Positions 6,001 through 10,930 of a stretch of DNA of 11,842 nt are shown here, one piece after another. The stretch covers positions 1 through 11,842 of the forward strand of contig CAYGPP010000130.1 in the NCBI GenBank assembly GCA_964351885.1, in the 5' to 3' direction. The DNA comes from Marinoscillum sp964351885 (lineage in GTDB: Bacteria; Bacteroidota; Bacteroidia; Cytophagales; Cyclobacteriaceae). Each line of letters opens with the position of its first letter. Positions within the stretch are counted from its first letter, which is position 1. Below the pieces are notes generated by a model. The model worked only from the letters and a program-made list of their open reading frames with translations. It was not told the DNA's origin and did no database searches. The position numbers were made by a program, and so were the translations under genes.

Positions 6001-8206
6001 CAGCATCAAGTGTAGCCCACCCCAGCAATGTAGCGTCGTAATTTCCTATGGAGATTCCACTAGCCTCAAACATAAATCCCATGAATCCTGCACTGCTTAT
6101 GTCCCAAGCTGCTAGTGATTGATCGAAGAGGGTGGAATTTCCAAAAGTTCGGTCAAAATTATCAACGGAACTTACATCCCAGTTAGATAATGGCTGATTA
6201 AAGGCAGAAGCCCCTTCAAATGTCCTATTCAGAGTTGTTAAACTATTTGTGCTCCAGGAGTTAAGCGGTTGATTGAAGGAGGTAGCAGCTTCAAACGTAC
6301 TGGTCATCCTTGTGATGGTGCTTACATCCCAATGATCAATGCTCTGATTAAACGAGGCACATCCATTAAACAGGCTTGTCAAGTCTGTAACATTGGTAAG
6401 ATCCGGTGCATCTGTAGCATCCACTACAAGATTAGTACAACCGTAAAAGGCATACTCCATCGAAGACCAGCTAATACCTCCCCATTGATTAACACTGAGA
6501 ATCTTATCTTTCATTTGGCCTTCCGTTCCATTGTTAAAATAGATCCTTGGAAAATCTCCCTGAATAGCCACTGAGTAGGTTCCCGCGGATGCGTAGGCAT
6601 GTGAAGCATCTCCAGTCTGTCCATATTCAACCGTTCCATCTCCCCAGTCTACGGTATAGCTATATCCCGAGCCTGTGGTGGGGATGGTTATGGTTTCGCT
6701 AGAACCTGTGGTTTGCCAGGTGGTGACGAATGAATTAGGAGATTCTTGGAGCCAATTGTCGGCACTATAAAGGCTCTGTATTTCGGAAGCGGACAGACCT
6801 ACACTGTATATAGTGATATCATCAAGCAATCCTGTATAATCGTTGGCACCATCCTCCGAATTTGCTCCGATCCAAACATCAATGGCGTTGACCGCTACAG
6901 TTCCAGACTCTGCTTTTTGATCCTCCAAGACTCCATCAACATAAAGCGAAAGGTTTGAACCATCGTATGAACCAACAATATGGTGCCAGTTTCCATCATT
7001 AACATTGGAGGTATTTACAGCCAAAACAGATAATCCATCCGCTCCAAATCGAACATTATCGGTACTAGCATCTCTTCCTAAAGCCCAACTGAACTGTCCT
7101 TTTCCAACCAGCTTTTCAAAACCGCTCTGAAAATTTGAATTCATCCAAACACTAACTGAAAAAGAATTTGTGAATTGAAATAATGAACTGTTTCCCAAAT
7201 TAATATAATCATCTACTCCATCGAAGCTATAAGCTCCATTGGCATTTCCAAAACGATCTGTAGCTAGCACAGCTCCATTGATCGCTCCATCAATTCCGTT
7301 TCCTGATTGATCGGTAGCGTCTCCATCAAAGGAGTATTGGGCGATCGTGCCAATTAATAAAACTGCAAAATCTTCGCTGCTAGTGGCAGTTAACGAACTA
7401 CCACTTGCCAACCCTACACCAACTCTTACAGATATGGGTCCTGTTGTGGCTGTAACTGGGACTGTCACAGTCATACTGGTTGTAGTTGGATTTCCTAGAA
7501 TTTCAGCCGCTTCACCATTGAATAAAACTTCATTATTCGTAGCAGTTTCGCTAAAGTTCGTGCCCGTTATTACCACACTAGATCCTGGGGATCCAGAGTT
7601 TGGACTTATTGACTCAATAGTTGGATCACCTTGAGTTGTCACTTGACCTGTCAGTGGAGTTGCGTTGAGATAATTGATTTGATCTCCAGATCCGCTATAC
7701 GCCCAAATGGATACATAATATGTGGTATTGGATTGACCACACAAATTTCGGATAGTCCCGGAAGAAGGGCCCCACATCCAGCTTCCATCAGACAAAGGCG
7801 TCGAGAAGTCTAACGTATACTCTGTTCCGTCCTCAGGTATGAAGGTTGGTGCCTGGGTTGAATTAAATACAAAAAGATATCCTGATACATTAGGATCAGA
7901 AGATGCGGTCATGTTAGTGGAAAAGCACCCACCGGAATTGTTGAAAAAAGTAAGATCTGTTGGTGGTGCTGTAGGTTCCTCAACAACCACTGCATTGGCA
8001 TTCACCAAAGATGACCTAAGACTAAAGCTTGCCGAAGCAGCGTTCCCGGAAGTTGACTGTCCGAATGAGCTTACGAGTTGGTAGGAGCTACCGCTGGATT
8101 CACTGCCTCCAGAGTAACTAACCTCTCGGTTGAGTTCTACAGTTTGTGCGCTTACCAGGGTTGCCCAACAAAGTAATGCCAGTAAGTAAATCTGTTTGTA
8201 TATCAT
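1..8206 (-). CDS. Giant multidomain secreted LamG/BspA/CUB/FG-GAP surface protein, C-terminus cut by window edge
   Basis: Reading the minus strand from ATG at 8206 gives one uninterrupted frame to the left edge: 2735 full codons and no stop. The first 20 residues (MIYKQIYLLALLCWATLVSA, cleavage before Q21) form a signal peptide. Then follow, by residue: fibronectin-III-like 79-192, IPT/TIG 194-282, LamG 288-483, PKD-like 493-558, BspA-type DUF285 559-779, LamG 781-975, leucine-rich repeats 981-1161, Ig-like 1162-1254, cadherin-like 1255-1358, CUB 1362-1470, LamG 1475-1665 and 1671-1880, two SusE/SusF-like modules 1882-2074, LamG 2078-2268 and 2269-2464, and FG-GAP repeats from 2467. All are extracellular binding or spacer modules, and no enzyme active site was recognised. 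The likely role is adhesion or glycan binding on the cell surface. Type IX export is inferred from the family style only, because the C-terminal sorting domain is not in view. The ATG overlaps the stop of the upstream gene (ATGA), which fixes the start and implies coupled translation. Confidence 0.93.
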   Translation of the reverse strand, partial: MIYKQIYLLALLCWATLVSAQTVELNREVSYSGGSESSGSSYQLVSSFGQSTSGNAASASFSLRSSLVNANAVVVEEPTAPPTDLTFFNNSGGCFSTNMTASSDPNVSGYLFVFNSTQAPTFIPEDGTEYTLDFSTPLSDGSWMWGPSSGTIRNLCGQSNTTYYVSIWAYSGSGDQINYLNATPLTGQVTTQGDPTIESISPNSGSPGSSVVITGTNFSETATNNEVLFNGEAAEILGNPTTTSMTVTVPVTATTGPISVRVGVGLASGSSLTATSSEDFAVLLIGTIAQYSFDGDATDQSGNGIDGAINGAVLATDRFGNANGAYSFDGVDDYINLGNSSLFQFTNSFSVSVWMNSNFQSGFEKLVGKGQFSWALGRDASTDNVRFGADGLSVLAVNTSNVNDGNWHHIVGSYDGSNLSLYVDGVLEDQKAESGTVAVNAIDVWIGANSEDGANDYTGLLDDITIYSVGLSASEIQSLYSADNWLQESPNSFVTTWQTTGSSETITIPTTGSGYSYTVDWGDGTVEYGQTGDASHAYASAGTYSVAIQGDFPRIYFNNGTEGQMKDKILSVNQWGGISWSSMEYAFYGCTNLVVDATDAPDLTNVTDLTSLFNGCASFNQSIDHWDVSTITRMTSTFEAATSFNQPLNSWSTNSLTTLNRTFEGASAFNQPLSNWDVSSVDNFDRTFGNSTLFDQSLAAWDISSAGFMGFMFEASGISIGNYDATLLGWATLDAGESSIPTNVTFGASGVKYCSSETARLDLINTYSWTISGDILDCPDLLVQYLLDGDAIDNSDYGFDGTVFEAELTTDRFANTNSAYSFDGVDDKISIPSTNQTPTNLTMSAWFYFPEGGGDATHQIMEIDGAAFLAVSAGLFKTGLSLDGGFQVPETAVTHSEWHLGTLTYDGSFLRSYLDGVFFDERANAGPIAYLNATSPINIGTSAFSGSFFNGAIDDVSIYGIALSDAEILALYNDRGFVNPRTPLEAIYSALGGDNWNNNSNWNTEESLASWHGVTMTNGLVTGLELPSNNLVGNIPIEVADLLHLERLRWFNNPGVTGNIPIEIGNLTNLTNLSFQACSLTGSIPTEIGNLTSLTNLVLGPNQLTGAVPASFSNLTNVTTFAIHENQLSALPDLTGMPATSLFWIQGNKFGFEELIVNQAYTSSANSNFSPQTADDEEILTVINNQEVTLTTSESAPNTNYQWYFNNEIINGADLQDHIFTYNASLEGEYFVQMTNDDFAGVTINRAAYIVRDEVNTTPTDVTLAGGSTEGVLKEGVVIGTLVGVLETVDADPVDTYTYTLVAGAGDGFNSSFTISNDSVFTAVEMDPVATPSQNFRVRSTDAGAAFVENIFVILISPIQVCNNEVFTATSGSFSDGSGIFEYESDFSCNWLIELSSENQVRLSFSEFATEQNYDFVRVYDGSDATATLLGEFSGTTIPETIISSSNTLFVTFESDNVIVGAGWTANYSQVTPVADYPFTDGSLDDFSGYGNNISFNSATLTSDRLGGGAYDFDGSTSYMQAPSTLSGSNVPFSISAWIYWDGDNGSIQEIVSWWNESSTSKVYLGPQSSGELRFGDSFGNTGVFLPSNEWVHVAATYTGSVSSIYLNGNLEVTSGAGLNNDFGGGDLFIGKQGTNDSEYFGGNIDEIKIYDIALSANEISNLYTATSTSLIAYLPFNNSFDDESGNENGGTDFGSGNVFSNDRLGVPTSAFEFDVTNAGVVEISSFANVDLGDEITVMGWIRPDTYPSNDIQLFNNSYLSGSGFEFRLVKEDLTDDSKRKLFAGVTGISYGSYAETTVSVDEWTHVAFRFLRGQGTALYINGKKLTTYGFVEGTSDLPIPISSDGILIGEGFDGEMDEIKVFNSALTDQEILDEYEDNLWPFAFLAFRGPEGMGENTIDQGLEINPIDSDSYLGALQLYFDGDYQFRATAPDGLFEAFMGDNELDGIAETQATQIPLTEGFYAVGFRQSNFQYFVEPINSVGIIGSALTGDNSGWDSDIDLTQLGNSFYQIQNLNLYDGDFKLRINDDWSFIDWGSNNLDGTLDYRGNNIPMTAGTYTLTFDLINNKYTFIDVTSSIAVAELDFSGNLIDDSGFENDGASASTTFTTGRFGSENTAIVLDGSNNVNLGNDASLNLSNGFTMNIWINPSDNDNAGGIFTSGGSFHQHIYPTAFDWRYFQSGVEKPINGIPIEAPIGTWTMITWTYDGGAMRFYDDGVLVYTEAVYGAIDINANSYSIGDGFNGAIDQFSWIDGVLSDKEIQYLYNENVILDYALNGNTNDQSGNNIDGSLPNGGTYTDDRFGSASSALSLNGTDQYIEVGNANEALITGNEITFEGWFNASDLTGGAFLFSSPGIIAFIDDAGILGFAPQTTEASYVTESTVSVGLDEWFHFAGTYDGSIVKIYVNGVETASNQIDQILNINASGSTEIGSNGGSYFAGSLDDVSVYNYALNLNEIQELYAENNYYPGFDTSRFTGFIPTYYGAHIFGDIDDDSDYDLMSAGYRQDAFLLDVVKLLENNNGNFSEAEFNLVERSFQADLAFGDYNNDQMIDVLVTGDNDNGRVMTIYSNQAGSLEPDFEDLDGVSNGQAKWSDLNNDGRLDIVLAGTSTYGFSGDTYYQNSNGLFEKSTFWLGGSNSYYSIETGDFDLDGDLDVLSTGSSEQFKAILLENRNGELFESDILKSQNIKGLSFWIDFDLDGDLDIGVKGESFKIFENSNSVFTEKFSFRAEGGKNIK
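2..810 (-). other. FG-GAP/VCBS calcium-binding repeats (at least five, continuing off the edge)
   Basis: Residues 2467-2735 hold five acidic loops: DIDDDSDYD, DYNNDQMID, DLNNDGRLD, DFDLDGDLD and again DFDLDGDLD. They are spaced about 50 residues apart, with aromatic strands such as FGDYNND and YQNSNGLFEKS between them. This is the FG-GAP/VCBS repeat, which forms a seven-bladed propeller with calcium in the loops. Five blades are in view, so the propeller is probably completed beyond the window. Confidence 0.9.
815..1402 (-). other. LamG/concanavalin-like domain 6
   Basis: Residues 2269-2464: LDYALNGNTNDQSGNNIDG, ALSLNGTDQYIEVG, ITFEGWFNASD, DEWFHFAGTYDGS, IYVNGVE and GSLDDVSVYNYALNLNEI. It abuts LamG 5 directly. 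Confidence 0.9.
1403..1975 (-). other. LamG/concanavalin-like domain 5
   Basis: Residues 2078-2268: VAELDFSGNLIDDSG, TAIVLDGSNNVNLG, FTMNIWINPSD, GTWTMITWTYDGG, FYDDGVLV and GAIDQFSWIDGVLSDKEI. This is a complete LamG pattern. Confidence 0.9.
1985..2563 (-). other. Two tandem SusE/SusF-like modules
   Basis: Residues 1882-1978 and 1979-2074. The second copy has the SusE/SusF C-terminal pattern: VGIIGSALTGDNSGWDSDID, LYDGDFKLRINDDWS, the glycine-bearing DWGSNN, DYRGNNIPM, then AGTYTLTFDLINNKYTF. The first copy is more diverged (LYFDGDYQFRATAPDG, IPLTEGFYAVGFRQSNFQYF). SusE and SusF are outer-membrane proteins whose related domains bind starch. Here the modules lie inside a giant adhesin-like chain, so starch binding is possible but not shown. 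Confidence 0.65.
2567..3196 (-). other. LamG/concanavalin-like domain 4
   Basis: Residues 1671-1880: IAYLPFNNSFDDESGNENG, DRLGVPTSAFEFD, ITVMGWIRPDT, DEWTHVAFRFLRG, ALYINGKKL and GEMDEIKVFNSALTDQEI. It follows LamG 3 with almost no linker. Confidence 0.88.
3212..3784 (-). other. LamG/concanavalin-like domain 3
   Basis: Residues 1475-1665: ADYPFTDGSLDDFSGYG, AYDFDGSTSYM, FSISAWIYWDG, NEWVHVAATYTG, SIYLNG and GNIDEIKIYDIALSANEI. The middle is tryptophan-rich (SWWNESS). Confidence 0.9.
3797..4123 (-). other. CUB domain
   Basis: Residues 1362-1470 (109 residues, the usual CUB length). Seen are an initial Cys in VCNNEVFTA, SGSFSDGSG, a second Cys in FSCNWLIEL, VRLSFSEFATE, YDFVRVYDG, LLGEFSGTTIP, the strand NTLFVTFESD, and a final AGWTANYS. 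CUB domains are best known from animal extracellular proteins. They also occur in Bacteroidota secreted proteases and adhesins, where they may bind protein or calcium. The D-x-V-x-V-Y-D-G motif is the strongest evidence. Confidence 0.9.
4133..4444 (-). other. Cadherin-like module
   Basis: Residues 1255-1358 start with NTTPTDVTLAGGS. They then show VIGTLVGVLETVDADPVDTYTYTLV and SFTISNDSVFTA (split here as short motifs), and end with NFRVRSTDAGA. The order T-P-T-D, a D-x-D segment and R-x-x-D-x-G is the usual bacterial cadherin-like pattern, which often binds calcium. Confidence 0.75.
4445..4723 (-). other. Ig-like module
   Basis: Residues 1162-1254 directly follow the LRR, as is common in such proteins. 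The segment has the QWYFNNEII and GEYFVQMTN strands of a bacterial Ig-like fold (tryptophan in the c strand, tyrosine-corner-like GEYF). It lacks the usual cysteine pair, as most bacterial versions do. Confidence 0.65.
4724..5266 (-). other. Leucine-rich repeat domain
   Basis: Residues 981-1161 begin with the cap common in Bacteroidota and plant-type LRRs (LEAIYSALGGDNW, NNNSNW, WHGV). Four or more repeats of about 24 residues follow: LVTGLELPSNNLVGNIP, GVTGNIPIEIGNLTNLT, SLTGSIPTEIGNLTSLT and QLTGAVPASFSNLTNV. A closing unit (ENQLSALPDL, GNKFGFEEL) ends the domain. LRRs are protein-binding scaffolds. Confidence 0.92.
5282..5866 (-). other. LamG/concanavalin-like domain 2
   Basis: Residues 781-975 show the LamG pattern: VQYLLDGDAIDNS, AYSFDGVDDKISIP, LTMSAWFYFPEG, SEWHLGTLTYDG, SYLDG and GAIDDVSIYGIALSDAEI. 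The nine-residue AYSFDGVDD motif is the same as in LamG 1. Confidence 0.9.
5870..6730 (-). other. PKD-like segment followed by BspA-type DUF285 repeats
   Basis: Residues 493-558 form the PKD-like lead-in usual for this family (TVDWGDGT, HAYASAGTYSVAI, FPRIYFN). Residues 559-779 carry repeats of about 25 residues containing SFNQSIDHWDVSTIT, SFNQPLNSWS, AFNQPLSNWDVSS and LFDQSLAAWDISS. They close with the familiar cap that includes LLGWATLDAG and KYCSSETARLDLI. This is the DUF285 (BspA-type) surface repeat, found in adhesins of Bacteroidota, Mycoplasma and others. Confidence 0.9.
6758..7345 (-). other. LamG/concanavalin-like domain 1
   Basis: Residues 288-483. The Bacteroidota LamG pattern is complete: AQYSFDGDATDQSGNG at the start, then GAYSFDGVDDYINLG, FSVSVWM, DGNWHHIVGSYDG, LSLYVDG and GLLDDITIYSVGLSASEI at the end. 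The fold is a concanavalin-like beta-sandwich that usually binds glycans or proteins. Confidence 0.92.
7360..7627 (-). other. IPT/TIG domain
   Basis: Residues 194-282 contain the hallmark pattern of IPT/TIG Ig-like folds: PTIESISPNSGSPGSSVVI followed by TGTNF, then VLFNGEAAEI and the S-M-T-V-T-V-P strand near the end. These domains act as structural spacers in surface proteins. Confidence 0.85.
7633..7972 (-). other. Fibronectin-III-like domain of the giant protein
   Basis: Residues 79-192 start with APPTDLTF, contain the pattern SGYLFVF and end with TTYYVSIWAYSGSGDQINYL before a Gly/Thr linker. This matches the style of Bacteroidota fibronectin-III-like modules that precede other binding domains. 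Two cysteines (in GGCFS and RNLCGQS) could form a disulfide. The family call rests on pattern only. Confidence 0.55.
8147..8206 (-). other. Signal peptide of the giant surface protein
   Basis: Residues 1-20 have a lysine near the N-terminus, a hydrophobic core (IYLLALLCWATLV) and a small-residue cleavage site S-A before Q21. This is a typical type I signal for Sec export to the periplasm. Cys13 sits inside the hydrophobic core and not at its end, so a lipoprotein signal is less likely. Residues 22-75 are rich in Ser and Gly (SGGSESSGSSYQL and similar). They resemble the short glycine/serine-rich segment that begins many Bacteroidota secreted proteins. Confidence 0.8.
8203..8206 (-). promoter_or_regulatory. 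ATGA stop/start overlap (translational coupling)
   Basis: On the minus strand the bases 8206-8203 read ATGA. The ATG opens the giant gene and the TGA closes the 503-aa gene. Such an overlap normally means one transcript and re-initiation by the same ribosome. No strong Shine-Dalgarno lies just upstream, which also favours coupling. Confidence 0.85.
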
Positions 8207-9714
8207 CTAATAAATACTCTACCTGTGCTAAGTAATACACCAATTTTTTTCCTATCCAGGGTCTTCACAATCCTGTTCTCTATTATGACTTGATCCTTAT
8301 TAAATTCCAATTGCCCTGTAAGTCCTACTAGCGTTTGATCATCGGAAGCCTCTTCACCCAATTTTAATCCCCCAACAAAACTCGGATCACTTGAAACGAT
8401 ACCAACAAACTCATCGCCCACATGATATTTTCTCACTCTTCCCGTTTCTAGATTGATTCCAACAATATCCCCAGAAATCATCTGTTCTTCATTCTCGAAA
8501 TATTCGGCAAAGTCCAATCCTCCGCCTGAAAATGAGCCTGTAGCTGTAACATTTCCCGTATTACTAATTCTCATTCTTTCTCCTAGACCACCAGAGTTAT
8601 CTCTTACATAAAATTTCATTAGACCACTGCTATTTGGTGATGTGCTGTTCGCTTTATCTACACGTATATGACCAAGTTCAATTGTGCTTCCCCCATCTGT
8701 GTATTTTCCCTCAAACCCAATGGACGCACCTGCTCCATCTCCATTATTTCGTGTAGATTGTAACATTAACGTTGGCAAATTGGTACCATCAGCAGATCTA
8801 CTGAAACCATTATTTGGAGAGATAATTACTGCATGGCCATTTTGTACCCTTAAATCTATTCCTGCCGAATTTGGATCAATCGATGAAGTAGTTCCTATAC
8901 CTAGTTTATCATTAACCCTAACATTCCCAGCCACTTCTAATGCTTCACTTGGGCTTACCGTTCCAATTCCAACAAAACCATCTTCATCGATGGTAAAATT
9001 TTCATTTTCAGTTCCCGTATTGTCTTTTGTAGAAATTATAAGCTTCCCTGAATGATTTGCTGGATCCACGCTCTCCACCGCAATTCGTACAGCTGCCGAA
9101 ACAGCTGTGCCATTGTATGAAGAGAAATCTAGCCTACCAATTTGGTCGCCAGCAACTACTGACTCTGGTACATCTATGGTGCCTCTCTGTTTTACTAAAG
9201 CAATCCTTGGTCTTCCTGAATCTGCGTAATTATTAACATGTAGTGATGTATTACCACCTTCTCCTGATATAGAGAGGTTTACAGCTGGGGTTTCAGTACC
9301 AATTCCTACATAGCCATTATTATCAATAGTAATTCCCTCCACTGATTGAGCCTTAAATGCATAAGACGAAGAAGACAAAGTATAGCGAGGACTTAAGGTC
9401 TCACCCCCAACTCCAACCTCCAGAAAGTATGGAATGTCAAAAGCAATATCCAATGGCGCTCCTTCACTTCCCAATATGACAGAAAAGTAACCATCTGCTA
9501 CAGCGACTGTACTATGAGTCTCCGTCCACAAAGAGCTACCGACGCTTACATTATCATAGATGGTGAAGATTATTGAATAATCTCCATCGGTCACGGCATC
9601 CCCAGTTCCGGGATCAGCAAGAAACCCTTGAAAGTGCATGGTCTGAGGGACTTGTCCTATCACTGTGAAGGTGATAACAAGGCTTATGAGTGAAAGTAAA
9701 CTAATTCTTTTCAT
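8203..9714 (-). CDS. Tail-fibre-like surface protein with GIGT repeats and a Peptidase_G2-like C-terminus
   Basis: A 503-aa secreted protein. Residues 1-21 are a signal peptide (MKRISLLSLISLVITFTVIG, then Q). Residues about 22-125 match the conserved N-terminal domain of many Bacteroidota tail-fibre-like proteins (HFQGFLADPGTG, YSIIFTIYD, SLWTETHS, VADGYFSVILGS, SPRYTLSSSSYAFKA). The middle carries GYVGIGTETP near 134, GFVGIGTVSP near 247 and KLGIGTTSS near 271, a repeat style of phage-fibre-like shafts. From about 398, DFAEYFENEEQMISGDIV, FVGIVSSDPSFVGG and LVGLTGQLEF resemble Peptidase_G2 (intramolecular chaperone) domains that trim themselves off trimeric fibres. No cleavage residue could be confirmed. 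The gene lies 47 bp after the 239-aa gene, and its TGA overlaps the giant gene's ATG. The start is preceded by an A-rich stretch and no Shine-Dalgarno. The likely place is the cell surface; the exact job is unknown. Confidence 0.93.
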   Translation of the reverse strand: MKRISLLSLISLVITFTVIGQVPQTMHFQGFLADPGTGDAVTDGDYSIIFTIYDNVSVGSSLWTETHSTVAVADGYFSVILGSEGAPLDIAFDIPYFLEVGVGGETLSPRYTLSSSSYAFKAQSVEGITIDNNGYVGIGTETPAVNLSISGEGGNTSLHVNNYADSGRPRIALVKQRGTIDVPESVVAGDQIGRLDFSSYNGTAVSAAVRIAVESVDPANHSGKLIISTKDNTGTENENFTIDEDGFVGIGTVSPSEALEVAGNVRVNDKLGIGTTSSIDPNSAGIDLRVQNGHAVIISPNNGFSRSADGTNLPTLMLQSTRNNGDGAGASIGFEGKYTDGGSTIELGHIRVDKANSTSPNSSGLMKFYVRDNSGGLGERMRISNTGNVTATGSFSGGGLDFAEYFENEEQMISGDIVGINLETGRVRKYHVGDEFVGIVSSDPSFVGGLKLGEEASDDQTLVGLTGQLEFNKDQVIIENRIVKTLDRKKIGVLLSTGRVFIR

Positions 9715-9761
9715 TTTTGGTAGCGTTTAATTTTGATTTGACGGCATCCCTCTACTCTATA
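9715..9761 (-). other. 47-bp gap between the 239-aa and 503-aa genes
   Basis: The gap is short and AT-rich with no hairpin, so it is consistent with one transcript. A six-codon frame (ATG at 9747, TAA at 9727) occurs in it but has no properly spaced Shine-Dalgarno and is probably chance. Confidence 0.5.
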
Positions 9762-10481
9762 TTAATTGGACGGTGGGCCAGGTGGATCTGAAAGCTCTCC
9801 AATACCTTTTGGATCTCCTGAGGTTAATATCAATGGAACCACTCCTCCAACTGCCAGAACTGGTAAAATCTTAACCGCAATTCCATATTTTCCTTGAATC
9901 GTTACAGGCATTTGCTCTGTATCCATTTCGCTATTAGCCAATGCTTTGACCCTGAGGTCATAGTCGTTTCCCTTTTCCAGTTTCTTAGGCAGAAGTACTT
10001 CACAGTTAGTCTCTGTTACTCTACTGGCGAGCACTTCTTGTAGTTGATTGTTTTGCCATAACTCTACCTGGTAAGGTCCTACTCCGTGGTAGTCGCTCCA
10101 GTCTAGCGCTAATGACTTGCCCCGCCTGAACTTTGATTTCTCAGTTTCGATTTTCAATGGAAACCGAGAAGCTTCTATCTCAAAGCGAAACTGTAACTCT
10201 CCTTCAAATGAACCAATCTCTTCTCCCCCATCGAAAGAAAGAGGGTATGCCTGACCAGGAATCATATCCGTCACCTTGTATGAAATAGGTCGAGCGTAGC
10301 TGTTGACCGAACTGTAGATGTAGAGATTGTATCTCTCTCGAGGACTGTGACTAGCCTCTATCGTAGCGACAAGGCTCACTTTGCCTTCTTCAATTTGAGG
10401 CTCAGAAACAAGTAATTTCTGGGCGTTGGTAGATGCTACAGAAAAAAATACGGAAAAAACTAATGCAAATCGGAAGGTCAT
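9762..10481 (-). CDS. Secreted or envelope protein with Kre9-like beta domain and C-terminal hydrophobic segment
   Basis: A 239-aa protein of unknown function. Residues 1-21 (MTFRFALVFSVFFSVASTNAQ) form a signal peptide. Residues about 22-105 are beta-rich and unrecognised. Residues about 110-185 (FPLKIETEKSKFRRG, LALDWSDYHGVGPYQVELW, LLPKKLEKGNDYDLRVKA) follow the Kre9/Ser-Thr-rich GPI-type pattern of a beta-sandwich with a W near G-x-x-Y-x-V. Residues about 200-220 (GIAVKILPVLAVGGVVPLIL) are hydrophobic enough for a membrane segment, and a short proline-rich tail ends in DPPGPPSN. A GTG 15 bases upstream (10496) is also in frame, but the ATG puts the signal peptide at the N-terminus and is preferred. 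It is first in the putative operon, so it may anchor or help assemble the two surface proteins that follow. That role is inferred from position only. Confidence 0.85.
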   Translation of the reverse strand: MTFRFALVFSVFFSVASTNAQKLLVSEPQIEEGKVSLVATIEASHSPRERYNLYIYSSVNSYARPISYKVTDMIPGQAYPLSFDGGEEIGSFEGELQFRFEIEASRFPLKIETEKSKFRRGKSLALDWSDYHGVGPYQVELWQNNQLQEVLASRVTETNCEVLLPKKLEKGNDYDLRVKALANSEMDTEQMPVTIQGKYGIAVKILPVLAVGGVVPLILTSGDPKGIGELSDPPGPPSN

Positions 10482-10930
10482 AGGCGGTTCTCTCACAAAA
10501 CTAACTTCGAATATACTACATGAATGGACTATTTTTAGATATTTATGGAAGTTATCTAAGATGACTTTGACGAAATGACGAAGAATAGGGATTAAACGAG
10601 TCTTTGCTAAAGCTTTTAATCAAAAAAGATACGTGCAGTCATTATAAAATATTCCTAAAGCCTTGTGAAGCCTACTGTTTTGCTATGCCAACCTTATGAA
10701 CGGGGAGATTTGAATACCGAGACTATTTATTTTATGCCAATAGCTCGGGAGCCTTAATTTCAAATCCACTATGTGAATATTACGATTAGTAGAAAAGGCC
10801 AGGGATTCTTACAAAGCACAACTAACTGAAGTAAAATAAAACAGCATAAGCTATATGCTCAATGTCAATATGATCGCTTCGATAATTGACTTAATCCTTC
10901 GTATCTTACGCCTCTAAATCATAGGTTTTC
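10482..10930. other. Divergent intergenic region
   Basis: About 450 bp separate the minus-strand unit from the plus-strand gene. All frames are broken by stops and no RNA gene was recognised. It should hold the promoters of both flanking transcripts. The only internal structure noted is a weak 6-bp inverted repeat (AGCATA at 10843-10848, TATGCT at 10854-10859, 5-nt loop), with no T-run to make it a terminator. Confidence 0.7.
10496..10503 (-). promoter_or_regulatory. Possible Bacteroidota -7 promoter element for the three-gene unit
   Basis: On the minus strand 10503-10496 reads TAGTTTTG, a full match to the TAnnTTTG box used by the Bacteroidota housekeeping sigma factor. No TTTG or TTG is found at the expected -33 spacing. 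A start site about 7 nt downstream would leave a leader of only about 8 nt before the ATG at 10481. The call is therefore weak. Confidence 0.3.

Noticed and set aside
7347..8084. Three plus-strand open frames opposite the 5' part of the giant gene
   Set aside because: They are antisense shadows of the IPT and fibronectin-like coding sequence; no domain, no start signal.
8684..9055. 123-codon plus-strand open frame
   Set aside because: Antisense to the well-supported 503-aa gene, without recognisable features.
9727..9747. Six-codon leader frame before the 503-aa gene
   Set aside because: The purine run touches the ATG with no proper spacing, and the peptide has no regulatory residue pattern.
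10482..10496. GTG start for the 239-aa protein
   Set aside because: It would add MREPP before a complete signal peptide and lies within the possible -7 box; the ATG at 10481 fits better.
10843..10859. Inverted repeat as a terminator
   Set aside because: The stem is only 6 bp and AT-rich, with no following T-run, and it lies between divergent genes where no terminator is expected.
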